Below, one piece after another: positions 56,018 through 64,000 of a stretch of DNA of 64,000 nucleotides. The notes beneath the pieces were generated by a model, which did no database searches, was not told the origin of the DNA, and saw nothing but the letters and a program-made list of their open reading frames with translations. Numbering within the stretch: the stretch's first letter is position 1; each line of letters begins with the position of its first letter. Source of the stretch: an uncultured Pelagibacteraceae bacterium (GTDB lineage: Bacteria; Pseudomonadota; Alphaproteobacteria; Pelagibacterales; Pelagibacteraceae); NCBI GenBank assembly GCA_902596205.1, contig CACJSY010000001.1, positions 1-64,000 of the forward strand, in the 5' to 3' direction. The translations under genes and the position numbers were made by a program.

Positions 56018-56712
56018 GTATAAAGCATGGAATGATTTTAGCTGCAGGATTAGGGAAAAGAATGCAGCCTTTAACACTTAAAACCCCAAAACCATTAATA
56101 GAAATAAATAACTCTACATTATTAGAAAGAGCGATAAATTTACTGATCGGTCATGGTGTACAAGAGATTAGTATTAATGTTCATTATCTTTCCGATCAGA
56201 TTCAATCATTTATCAAAAAAAAAAAATTTCAAGTAAAAATCACAATCTCTAAAGAAAAAGATTTATTATTAGATACAGGCGGTGGTGTCCTCAAAGGCAC
56301 ACAAAATTTTGGTGACAATCCTTTTTTTGTAATTAACCCAGATACAGTTTGGAGCAAAGAATATTTGGAGGAATTGAAGAGTCTTGAAATAATTTATTTA
56401 AAAAATAAAAAGCCAACGTTGCTTCTTGTAAACAAGAAATTATCCATCGATTCTTCATTTCAAGGAGATTTTAACTTAAATAATGAAAAAATTACAAAAG
56501 ATGATGAAAATCAATTTATTTTTACTGGGTTACAAATTACTAATAGAGCTATTTTGATTGGAGAAAAATCAAAAGTTTTTTCAATGAATAAAATATGGAA
56601 TAAATTAATAAAAGGTAAAAAATTACAGGGTTTAGAAAGTAATAAAAAGTTTTATCACTTAAACACTTTTGACATGTATAAGAAAATCTTAAGTCTTAAT
56701 ATTATTGATTAA
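56014..56712 (+). CDS. Nucleotidyltransferase (MurU-like)
   Basis: GMILAAGLGKRMQPLTLKTPKPLIEINNSTLLERAI; LLDTGGGVLKG; FFVINPDTVW. Confidence 0.85.
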   Translation: MSIKHGMILAAGLGKRMQPLTLKTPKPLIEINNSTLLERAINLLIGHGVQEISINVHYLSDQIQSFIKKKKFQVKITISKEKDLLLDTGGGVLKGTQNFGDNPFFVINPDTVWSKEYLEELKSLEIIYLKNKKPTLLLVNKKLSIDSSFQGDFNLNNEKITKDDENQFIFTGLQITNRAILIGEKSKVFSMNKIWNKLIKGKKLQGLESNKKFYHLNTFDMYKKILSLNIID

Positions 56713-57421
56713 AAACAATATCCTTGGCTCTAGATTTGTCTAAATAATAATATCTTTCAATTTTTAAATTATTTCCAAACTCAATCATTAGAGGGTTTCC
56801 CGTCGGTATTTCCAATTCATTTATTTTTGTGTCCGAAATATTGAATAAATATTTACACAGAGCTCTAAGAGAGTTTCCATGAGCTGAAATTAAAATATTT
56901 TTATTTTCTACTAGATTTTTCTTAATTTCATTTTCATAAAAAGGTACCACTCTTTCGTATGTACTTTTTAAAGACTCTGTAAATGGCGTCATACCTATAG
57001 GTATGCTAGCATTTAGAGGACTGAATAAATTTTGGTATTCATTTTTTTCTTCCATCGGAGGAGGTGCTATATCCCAAGACCTCCTATACTTTTTGAATTG
57101 TTCCTCACCAATTCTATTCTTAGTTTCTTCTTTGTTTAAACCTGTTAAAGATCCATAGTGTCTCTCATTAAGTTGCCAAGCAGTATTGAATTTAAGTTCT
57201 AAGTTATTTTTTTTAAGAATAGTTGTAAGAGTTTTAATCGCTCTTTTTAAATAGGATGTATAAGAAATATCTATTTTTATATTTAAATCCTTTATAATCT
57301 GGCCTGATTTTTCTGCTTCTAGGATTCCTTTATCGGATAGATCTACATCTACCCAACCGGTAAATCTATTTTCAGCATTCCAAACACTTTGGCCATGCCT
57401 TGTGAGAATTAATTTAGTCAT
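56702..57421 (-). CDS. gpmA: 2,3-bisphosphoglycerate-dependent phosphoglycerate mutase
   Basis: KLILTRHGQSVWNAENRFTGWVDVDLSDKG, LNERHYGSLTGLNK, ILISAHGNSLRAL. Confidence 0.94.
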   Translation of the reverse strand: MTKLILTRHGQSVWNAENRFTGWVDVDLSDKGILEAEKSGQIIKDLNIKIDISYTSYLKRAIKTLTTILKKNNLELKFNTAWQLNERHYGSLTGLNKEETKNRIGEEQFKKYRRSWDIAPPPMEEKNEYQNLFSPLNASIPIGMTPFTESLKSTYERVVPFYENEIKKNLVENKNILISAHGNSLRALCKYLFNISDTKINELEIPTGNPLMIEFGNNLKIERYYYLDKSRAKDIVFNQ

Positions 57422-57461
57422 AATAGTTAAAAGAGCTATTATGTACTATATTAAATCGATA

Positions 57462-57857
57462 ATGAAAAATACTATATTTAAATTAACAGAATATCTTTAC
57501 TATTTTTCATTATTAGTTTTACTTATTCTGTATTTATTTCCCGGGAGTTTAATAGGTTATTTCTTATATGGAAGCTTAGGCCAACAACCAAATTTAATAG
57601 CTAATCCGATCGGAACATCTATTAACCACTTTATTTTTTTTTCTTATATTACCATATTGGCAATAATAGTTAGATTAAGAATTAAAAATATTTTTACAAG
57701 TTATAAAGTTGTTTTATTTATTTCAGGAATTTTAGAAGTTTTACACTTAATAGTCCCCAACAGGGCTTTTGAATTATATGATTTAATAGCTAATATTACT
57801 GGAGTTGTTATAGTCTTTTCGATTTATCGTTTAATAAGATGGCAAAAATATTTCTAA
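57462..57857 (+). CDS. VanZ-like membrane protein
   Basis: Multispan protein with HFIFFSYITILAIIV ... SGILEVLHLIVPNRAFELYDLIANITGVVI. Start chosen at MKNTIFKL (ORF track begins 57402). Confidence 0.55.
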   Translation: MKNTIFKLTEYLYYFSLLVLLILYLFPGSLIGYFLYGSLGQQPNLIANPIGTSINHFIFFSYITILAIIVRLRIKNIFTSYKVVLFISGILEVLHLIVPNRAFELYDLIANITGVVIVFSIYRLIRWQKYF

Positions 57858-58342
57858 TATTTATAATATCATCTTTTTTAGCTCAAACATTAAGTGGCAC
57901 AGAAATTTATGGAGTACCAAAAATAATTGACGGAGATACTGTACATATTAATACTAAGAAAATAAGACTAGAGGGAATTGACGCGCCAGAAATTAAACAA
58001 CAATGTAAAAAACCCTTTTTAAAAATTTCAGCAATAATTGGTTTTGAATTTAATAAAAATTATTCATGTGGTGTCATAGCAAAAAAAAAATTAATAGAGA
58101 AAATTGATAATTCAAAAATTAAATGTATCTCTTCGTCAAAAGATAAGTACAAAAGATTTTTAGCTACTTGCTACAAGGATAAAATTAACCTTAACAAATG
58201 GATGGTTAGAAATGGTTTTGCAGTAGCATACAAAAGATATTCTAAAGATTATTTAAGAGATGAGGAGTTTGCCAAAGAAAACAAGCTTGGTGTGTGGGAA
58301 GGACCCTTTATAATGCCAGAAAAGTGGAGAAAGCTTAATTAA
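57839..58342 (+). CDS. Secreted staphylococcal-nuclease-like (thermonuclease) protein
   Basis: IIDGDTVHINTKKIRLEGIDAPEIKQQC; YKRFLATCYKDKINLNKWMVRNGFAVAYKRYSKDYLRDEEFAKENKLGVWEG. Confidence 0.88.
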   Translation: MAKIFLIFIISSFLAQTLSGTEIYGVPKIIDGDTVHINTKKIRLEGIDAPEIKQQCKKPFLKISAIIGFEFNKNYSCGVIAKKKLIEKIDNSKIKCISSSKDKYKRFLATCYKDKINLNKWMVRNGFAVAYKRYSKDYLRDEEFAKENKLGVWEGPFIMPEKWRKLN

Positions 58343-58362
58343 TTTTTAGTATATATGAGTAA

Positions 58363-58962
58363 GTGATTCATTTAAAAAAAATTATATTTTTTACAATTTT
58401 AATTTCGTTAAGCTCTTGCTCCTCAATTCCAAAAAATACTCAAAATAGCTGTGCAATTTTTGAGGAAAGATATCTTTGGTATAAACATGCAAAAGCATCA
58501 TATGAGAAATGGGGCGCACCAGTTCATTTACAATTAGCCTTTGTTAAAAAAGAGAGTGATTTTAATTGGTTAGCTAAGCCACCACGAAAAAAATTATTTA
58601 AAGTTATTCCCTTTAAAAGACCATCAAGTTCATTTGGATACTCGCAAGCGGTAAAAGGAACGTGGGAGCAATATAAACGAGAAACAAATAGCCCATTAGC
58701 AACAAGGGCAAGATTTAAAGACTCAGTAGATTTTATTGGTTGGTATATTTATAAAACTAATAAAATTTTAAAAATTTCAAAAAGTGATGCTTATAAGCAG
58801 TATTTAGCTTATTACAAAGGCTGGGGCGATTACAAAAATTACTCCAAAGATAAGAAGGCTATAATTTATGCAAAGTCAGTAAAAGATACGGCTAATAAGT
58901 ATAGAAAGCAACTAACGCTTTGTAAGAAAAATTTAGATAAAAATAAGTATATTATTTTTTAA
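58363..58962 (+). CDS. Lytic-transglycosylase-like lipoprotein (GTG start)
   Basis: Lipobox ILISLSSCSS; LAFVKKESDFNWLAKPP, SSFGYSQAVKGTWEQYKRETN, AYYKGWGDYKNYS. Confidence 0.7.
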   Translation: MIHLKKIIFFTILISLSSCSSIPKNTQNSCAIFEERYLWYKHAKASYEKWGAPVHLQLAFVKKESDFNWLAKPPRKKLFKVIPFKRPSSSFGYSQAVKGTWEQYKRETNSPLATRARFKDSVDFIGWYIYKTNKILKISKSDAYKQYLAYYKGWGDYKNYSKDKKAIIYAKSVKDTANKYRKQLTLCKKNLDKNKYIIF

Positions 58963-61900
58963 GTTGCTTATTAAGATCAATTTCAACTGCATCAATTCTT
59001 TTAGTATTCTTTCCAACAATTGTATAAATCGTGGGAATTACATAAAGTGTAAAGAAGGTAGAAAAAAGCATTCCACCAAATATAGTTATTCCAACTGTAA
59101 GCCTGCTCGCTGCGCCTGGGCCAGTCCCCAGTATTAAAGGTAATACCCCTATTATTGTAGATAAACTTGTCATTAGAATAGGTCTTAATCTAATTGCGGC
59201 CGCTTCAAACACAGCAATTTCTAAATTCTTACCCTCTTTTCTCAATTGGTTTGCGAATTCAACAATTAAAATTCCATTTTTCGCAGATAATCCTATGAGA
59301 ATTATAAGAGCTATTTGACTGTAAACGTTTAAAGACGAGCCAACAACTAGCAAACCTAACAACCCCCCAAGAATAGCCATTGGTACAGTTAACATGATTG
59401 TGAATGGATGCCTCCAACTTTCGAATTGTGCACTCATCGCAAGATATGCAGTGATTAATGCAAGTGCAAAAATTACATATAACTCAGTATTAGTTTTTTT
59501 ATACTCTTCGCTTTCACCTTTGTAAGCAATTTTTGCTTGAGGAGTATTTTGTTCAACTATACCAACTAAAAACTTTAGTGCCTCATCAAGTGAATAATCA
59601 CCAACTAGCCTAGCTGAAATAGTAACAGCTTTCTGCCTATTATATCGTGCCAAGAAAGGTGATTGACCTTCCTCATCGTAGGCAACTAGGTTAGAAATTG
59701 AAACAAGTTTATTATTATTTTTTGATCTTACAAATACTTTACTTATACTTTCGGGCTCTTGTCTATCCTTAATATCTCCTTGTAATATAATTGAATATTC
59801 TTTACCATCTCTAGTAAAGTTAGTAACACTTCTTGAACCAAAAATAGTTTCTATTGTTTTACCAATATCTTCTGTCGAAACTCCAAGATCAGCTGCTTTT
59901 TTTTGGTCAATCTTTACATTTAATTGAGGTTTGTTTAGATCAAAATCGTCCTCTATTGATGTAAGTCCAGGGTTTTTTCTTGCTTCTTTTTTTATTATTT
60001 CTTTCCACTCAATAAGTTGATCGTAAGTATTTCCTAAAATAACAAATTGTACCGGACTTTCGATACCCCCAGTTCTTATACCTTGAGGCATAATAGGAAA
60101 AGCTAACACTCCCGGTACTCTGGAAATCTTTCCAAAAGACTCTCTCATAATTTCAACACCATGACGATCTCTTCTTTTCCAAGGCTCAAGTAAAACTATT
60201 ATAAATCCACTATTCACTTGTTTTGCAGATTTCCCAAAACCTGGTACTCTCATAATTAATTTTCTATACTCACCTTTGCCAACATTAGGTAATAAAAGAT
60301 TTTCAATTTCTTCAGCTCTATCTTTCGTAAAATTAAAACCAGAACCTTGAGGAGCCTTTACAATCACAAAGAATGCACCTCTGTCCTCTGGAGCAATGAG
60401 TTCTTTTTTTGTAAAATTAAAAAAGAATAAGGTTAACGCTAGTGTTGCTAATAAGAAAATTGTGATTGTTGTTCTTTTTTTAATCCATCCTAATAAGGAA
60501 ACTTTATAGAGATAAGTTAATTCCTTCAAAAATGTTTCAAACTTTAGAACAATGTTTGATTTCTTCATATTCTGTTTTAAAAATTTACTTGCTAACATCG
60601 GACTTAAAGACAAAGCGACAAAACTAGAGATTATGACTGCAGCTGCAAGTGTAATTGCTGTTTGTGTAAATAAAACACCTGTAATTCCCTTAATAAATAT
60701 TAATGGGACAAATACAGCAACCAAAACAACTGTAGTCGCAATAATTGCGAATGAAACTTGTTTTGCACCTTTAAATGCTGCAACAAGAGGGGTATCACCT
60801 AACTCAATTCTTCTTACAATATTTTCTAGCATTACAATTGCATCATCAACAACTATTCCGATTGCTAATACTAAAGCCATTAATGTGAAGAGATTGATTG
60901 AAAAATCAAAAATATAAATTGCTAAAAATGTAGAAATTAATGAAACAGGTAAAGCTACTAACGGAACTACCAATGCTCTTATATTTCCTAAAAAAAGATA
61001 GATAATTATAGTCACTAAAATTAAAGCAATGAAAAGAGTTTTATAAACCTCGTTAATTGCAGCCTTAATGTAATTACTTCTATCAAACGAAACTTCTAGA
61101 GTAGTATTTGGAGGTAAGCTAGGTTTAAGTTCTTTTATTTTTTTTTTAATCCCGTCAGCAACAGCAATAGTGTTAGCATCTGATTGTTGATAAATTCCAA
61201 TACCTACTACTTGCTTACCATTCCCTTTAAACAAAGTTCGTGTTGACTCCGCACCTAATTCTACTCTTGCTACATCAGAAAGAGTTATAATTGACCCGTC
61301 AGTTGATCTCTTAAGAGGTAAATTTTTATAATTATCAAGATTACTGTAAGCCTTATTTAGCTTGATTGTTAAATCTATATCTTTTGACTCTATTCTTCCA
61401 GCTGGAAACTCTACATTCTCTTTTCTTAGTACATTTTCTACCTCTTGAGTGGTCAAGTCTCTTGCCGCAAGAGCTATAGGGTCCAACCAAATACGAAGCG
61501 ATAATTCTCTCTGCCCACCTAATCTTACTCTGCCAACACCATTAACTGTTGAAAATGTATCTGTTAAATACCGATCAGCATAATCGGTGAGCTCAAGATC
61601 AGACATTGTTTCAGAATTAAAAGATAACCACATTGTAGTACGCATACCTGCATTTTGTTTAAATATTTCAGGCTGTTCAGCTCCCTCTGGTAGATTATCC
61701 AAAACTCTTGACACAGAACTTCTGACATCATTAGCAACATCATCTAAATCTAAATCAGTTTCAAAGGTTAATGTTATTCTGGAACTTTCATCCTCACTAA
61801 AAGAGTCGATAGTTTCTAACCCTGGTGTACCTCCAACAAAATCCTCAATTTTTTGAGTAATCTGAGTATCAACTATTTCTGCAGATGCGCCTCTATACTC

Positions 61901-62047
61901 CGTTTGAATTGTAACGACTGGTGGCTGTACATCTGGCAACTCATCCGTTGGTATTTCTTGAAATGTAACCAGTCCAAATATTACTAAAACCAAGCTCATA
62001 ACAGAGGCTACGACAGGTCTTTTGATTGAAAGGTCAGTTAAGAACAT
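58952..62047 (-). CDS. RND-family multidrug efflux transporter permease
   Basis: 1031 aa; MFLTDLSIKRPVVASVMSLVLVIFGLVTFQEIPTDELPDVQPPVVTIQTEYRGASAEIVDTQITQKIED; VDDAIVMLENIVRRIE. Confidence 0.95.
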   Translation of the reverse strand: MFLTDLSIKRPVVASVMSLVLVIFGLVTFQEIPTDELPDVQPPVVTIQTEYRGASAEIVDTQITQKIEDFVGGTPGLETIDSFSEDESSRITLTFETDLDLDDVANDVRSSVSRVLDNLPEGAEQPEIFKQNAGMRTTMWLSFNSETMSDLELTDYADRYLTDTFSTVNGVGRVRLGGQRELSLRIWLDPIALAARDLTTQEVENVLRKENVEFPAGRIESKDIDLTIKLNKAYSNLDNYKNLPLKRSTDGSIITLSDVARVELGAESTRTLFKGNGKQVVGIGIYQQSDANTIAVADGIKKKIKELKPSLPPNTTLEVSFDRSNYIKAAINEVYKTLFIALILVTIIIYLFLGNIRALVVPLVALPVSLISTFLAIYIFDFSINLFTLMALVLAIGIVVDDAIVMLENIVRRIELGDTPLVAAFKGAKQVSFAIIATTVVLVAVFVPLIFIKGITGVLFTQTAITLAAAVIISSFVALSLSPMLASKFLKQNMKKSNIVLKFETFLKELTYLYKVSLLGWIKKRTTITIFLLATLALTLFFFNFTKKELIAPEDRGAFFVIVKAPQGSGFNFTKDRAEEIENLLLPNVGKGEYRKLIMRVPGFGKSAKQVNSGFIIVLLEPWKRRDRHGVEIMRESFGKISRVPGVLAFPIMPQGIRTGGIESPVQFVILGNTYDQLIEWKEIIKKEARKNPGLTSIEDDFDLNKPQLNVKIDQKKAADLGVSTEDIGKTIETIFGSRSVTNFTRDGKEYSIILQGDIKDRQEPESISKVFVRSKNNNKLVSISNLVAYDEEGQSPFLARYNRQKAVTISARLVGDYSLDEALKFLVGIVEQNTPQAKIAYKGESEEYKKTNTELYVIFALALITAYLAMSAQFESWRHPFTIMLTVPMAILGGLLGLLVVGSSLNVYSQIALIILIGLSAKNGILIVEFANQLRKEGKNLEIAVFEAAAIRLRPILMTSLSTIIGVLPLILGTGPGAASRLTVGITIFGGMLFSTFFTLYVIPTIYTIVGKNTKRIDAVEIDLNKQLKK

Positions 62048-62920
62048 TTATTTAGTTGATGTAATAATTTTAATTTTAGCTTTATCTCTTACTTTTGAAA
62101 CTCCCTCGCTTATCACAATATCACCCTCATTAAGACCAGATAAAACTGAAACTTTTCCGTAATTTCTTTTTCCAATTTCAATATTTGTTCTTTTGGCAGT
62201 GTCCCGGTTTACTGTGTAGACAAATGCCGTATCACCTTGTATCGTTACTGCACTTTCGGGAACTCCTATTTGATTTATCTCATCGTATATAATTTTTACG
62301 GTCATTAATTGCCCAGGAATTATCTCAAAATTTGAGTTTTCAACTATTATTCTGGAAAGTATTGATCTAGTAGATGGATCAATACGTGAGCTAATTGTAT
62401 CTACAGTTCCTTTGAAAACTTTGTTGTATGCAGAACTTGTAACTTCAGCTTTGAGTCCTGTTTTTAGAACGCTCACATAATTTTCAGGTACCTTAATATC
62501 TATTACAATTTTTTTAAGATCATCTAATGTGATAATTAAACTTTCAGACCCTAAAACTCCTTGAGCTATTTCTCTTTTTCCTAATTTTCCAGCAAAATCT
62601 GCAATTAAATTTTCACCATCTTTTAATGAGAGTATAATATCCCCCTTTTTAACAAATCTATTTTCAATATTGAGCTTCCCATTTATTTCTTTTGCTTGTA
62701 CTCGATATGACTTTGAATTTTGGGCTATAGCTGTTCCAAAAGTTTCTATACTTTTAAAAAAGATTGATTTTTCAACTTTAGAAACAATGACGCCCGGGGC
62801 AGGCCTTACACTAAATTTTTTTTCAAAATGAAGACCTATAAAATGTCTTGCTGCTATAATTGAAAAAATTATTATAAAGAAAATTATTAGAGATGCTTTA
62901 ATTTTTGAAGAAGTTTTCAT
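62048..62920 (-). CDS. RND efflux periplasmic adaptor (membrane fusion) subunit
   Basis: N-terminal TM, lipoyl/barrel-sandwich and beta-barrel segments (GTVDTISSRIDPSTRSILSRIIVENSN; IPGQLMTVKI), adjacent to the RND permease. Confidence 0.9.
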   Translation of the reverse strand: MKTSSKIKASLIIFFIIIFSIIAARHFIGLHFEKKFSVRPAPGVIVSKVEKSIFFKSIETFGTAIAQNSKSYRVQAKEINGKLNIENRFVKKGDIILSLKDGENLIADFAGKLGKREIAQGVLGSESLIITLDDLKKIVIDIKVPENYVSVLKTGLKAEVTSSAYNKVFKGTVDTISSRIDPSTRSILSRIIVENSNFEIIPGQLMTVKIIYDEINQIGVPESAVTIQGDTAFVYTVNRDTAKRTNIEIGKRNYGKVSVLSGLNEGDIVISEGVSKVRDKAKIKIITSTK

Positions 62921-62924
62921 ATTT

Positions 62925-63737
62925 TTAATCTAATCCGTACTCCGCCCATGAACCGTCATAGATAACAGGTTTTTTACCACTTATAATAGAATTAGCTAGA
63001 CCTAAAATACAGGCAGTAATTCCAGAACCACAAGTAAAAGCCATTTCTTTCTCGAGTGAAACTTTTTTTGATTTAAAAATCTCTACTAATTCCTCTTTTT
63101 TTTTAAAAGTCCTATCTTCCCTTATAAGTTCTTGAAAAGGTAGATTTACAGATCCTTTAATGTTCCCACTCTTAAGTTCTTTACGAGGTTCAGGCTGTAA
63201 TCCTAAAAATCTTTGATTTCCTCTCGCATCAATTAATTGAAATTTTTTACTAACAATATTTTTATTCACTTGATCTTTAGTTATCACAAGTGATGGTTCT
63301 TCTTTAGCTTTATACATTGATCTATTTAAATGAGTAATTTCTTTTGAGGTTGGAAGTTTCTCTTTTTTCCATTTTTGAAAATTTCCGTCTAATACAGAAA
63401 TAAGTTTAGGATCATGTCCAAAATATAAAAAGGTGTACCAAACTCTACATGAACTAAAAACATCGGAGTTATCGTAAATAATCACATGATCGTCATTTTT
63501 TATACCCAAGTTTGAAATTATAGTTTCCCAATCATCTTTTGAAGGGAGCATGTGAGGAAGATTAGTTTTTTTGTTTGAATTTTTATCTATATCGAAAAAA
63601 ATAGAATTTAATATATGATCTGTTTTATATTCCTCAAAAGAATTCCTATTAGCGTTAGGAAGATGCCAAGTCGCATCTAAAATTTTTACATCATTTATAT
63701 TTTTATTAAGCCATTCTGTTGAAACCAATTGTTTCAT
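62925..63737 (-). CDS. sseA: 3-mercaptopyruvate/thiosulfate sulfurtransferase
   Basis: Two rhodanese domains; VSTEWLNKNINDVKILDATWHLP and active-site CGSGITACILGL. Confidence 0.93.
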   Translation of the reverse strand: MKQLVSTEWLNKNINDVKILDATWHLPNANRNSFEEYKTDHILNSIFFDIDKNSNKKTNLPHMLPSKDDWETIISNLGIKNDDHVIIYDNSDVFSSCRVWYTFLYFGHDPKLISVLDGNFQKWKKEKLPTSKEITHLNRSMYKAKEEPSLVITKDQVNKNIVSKKFQLIDARGNQRFLGLQPEPRKELKSGNIKGSVNLPFQELIREDRTFKKKEELVEIFKSKKVSLEKEMAFTCGSGITACILGLANSIISGKKPVIYDGSWAEYGLD

Positions 63738-64000
63738 TATTTATTTTTCTCAATATATTTTTGATGATATTCTTCAGCTTTACAGTAATTTTTAACTTTT
63801 GAGATATTTGTTTGTATTTTTCCATTAAATTTTTTATTGAATTCGTTTAAAATTTCAATAGCTTCGAGTTTTTGTTTTTCCGTTTCGTAAAAAATTTCAC
63901 TTCTGTATTGAGTGCCAACATCAGGATATTGCATATCCTTTTGGGTTGGATCATGCATTTTAAAAAATAAATCTAAAATTTTTTTAAATGATATTTTGCT
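63737..64000 (-). CDS. msrA: Peptide-methionine (S)-S-oxide reductase, C-terminal part (5' end outside window)
   Basis: Minus frame stays open to window edge: SKISFKKILDLFFKMHDPTQKDMQYPDVGTQYRSEIFY, typical MsrA. The ORF-track start at 63958 is an internal Met. Confidence 0.9.
   Translation of the reverse strand, partial: SKISFKKILDLFFKMHDPTQKDMQYPDVGTQYRSEIFYETEKQKLEAIEILNEFNKKFNGKIQTNISKVKNYCKAEEYHQKYIEKNK

Noticed and set aside
63737-63958. Apparent 73-aa truncated MsrA pseudogene
   Set aside because: The frame stays open to the window edge with MsrA-like sequence (SKISFKKILDLFFKMHDPT), so it is a boundary cut, not a pseudogene.

Overview
AT-rich, gene-dense chromosomal segment of a streamlined alphaproteobacterium. 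Gene content and order resemble SAR11/Pelagibacterales-type genomes, but this lineage call is an inference. I support about 57 protein-coding genes, two of them cut by the window edges. I saw no rRNA, tRNA, CRISPR array, transposase, integrase or prophage gene. Most of the window is core housekeeping: murJ, trpS, miaB-phoH-ybeY-lnt-metK, nusA-infB-rbfA-rpsO-pnp, fabI/fabB/fabA, coaBC/ubiB/ubiE, mutM, rpsT, dnaA-dnaN-gyrB, polA, chvI/chvG, ahcY, and an RND efflux pair. The parts most worth a second look are: (i) two near-identical 21-bp Irr/ICE-like operators, one before irr and one before katG, with a putative 2OG-Fe(II) dioxygenase and a DUF2061 gene following katG; (ii) a four-gene polyamine operon containing a deoxyhypusine-synthase-like gene, placed between regB and regA, with a nested inverted-repeat intergenic region; (iii) a 9-bp GC-cored hairpin plus T-tract immediately before nusA where trmB/rimP would be expected; (iv) a short TsaB whose 5' end overlaps a divergent deacetylase gene; (v) repeated loss of expected neighbours (ylxR, truB, rimP, rimI, corC, recF, addAB) from otherwise conserved operons. 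I found no clear new defence, mobile or other exotic system.
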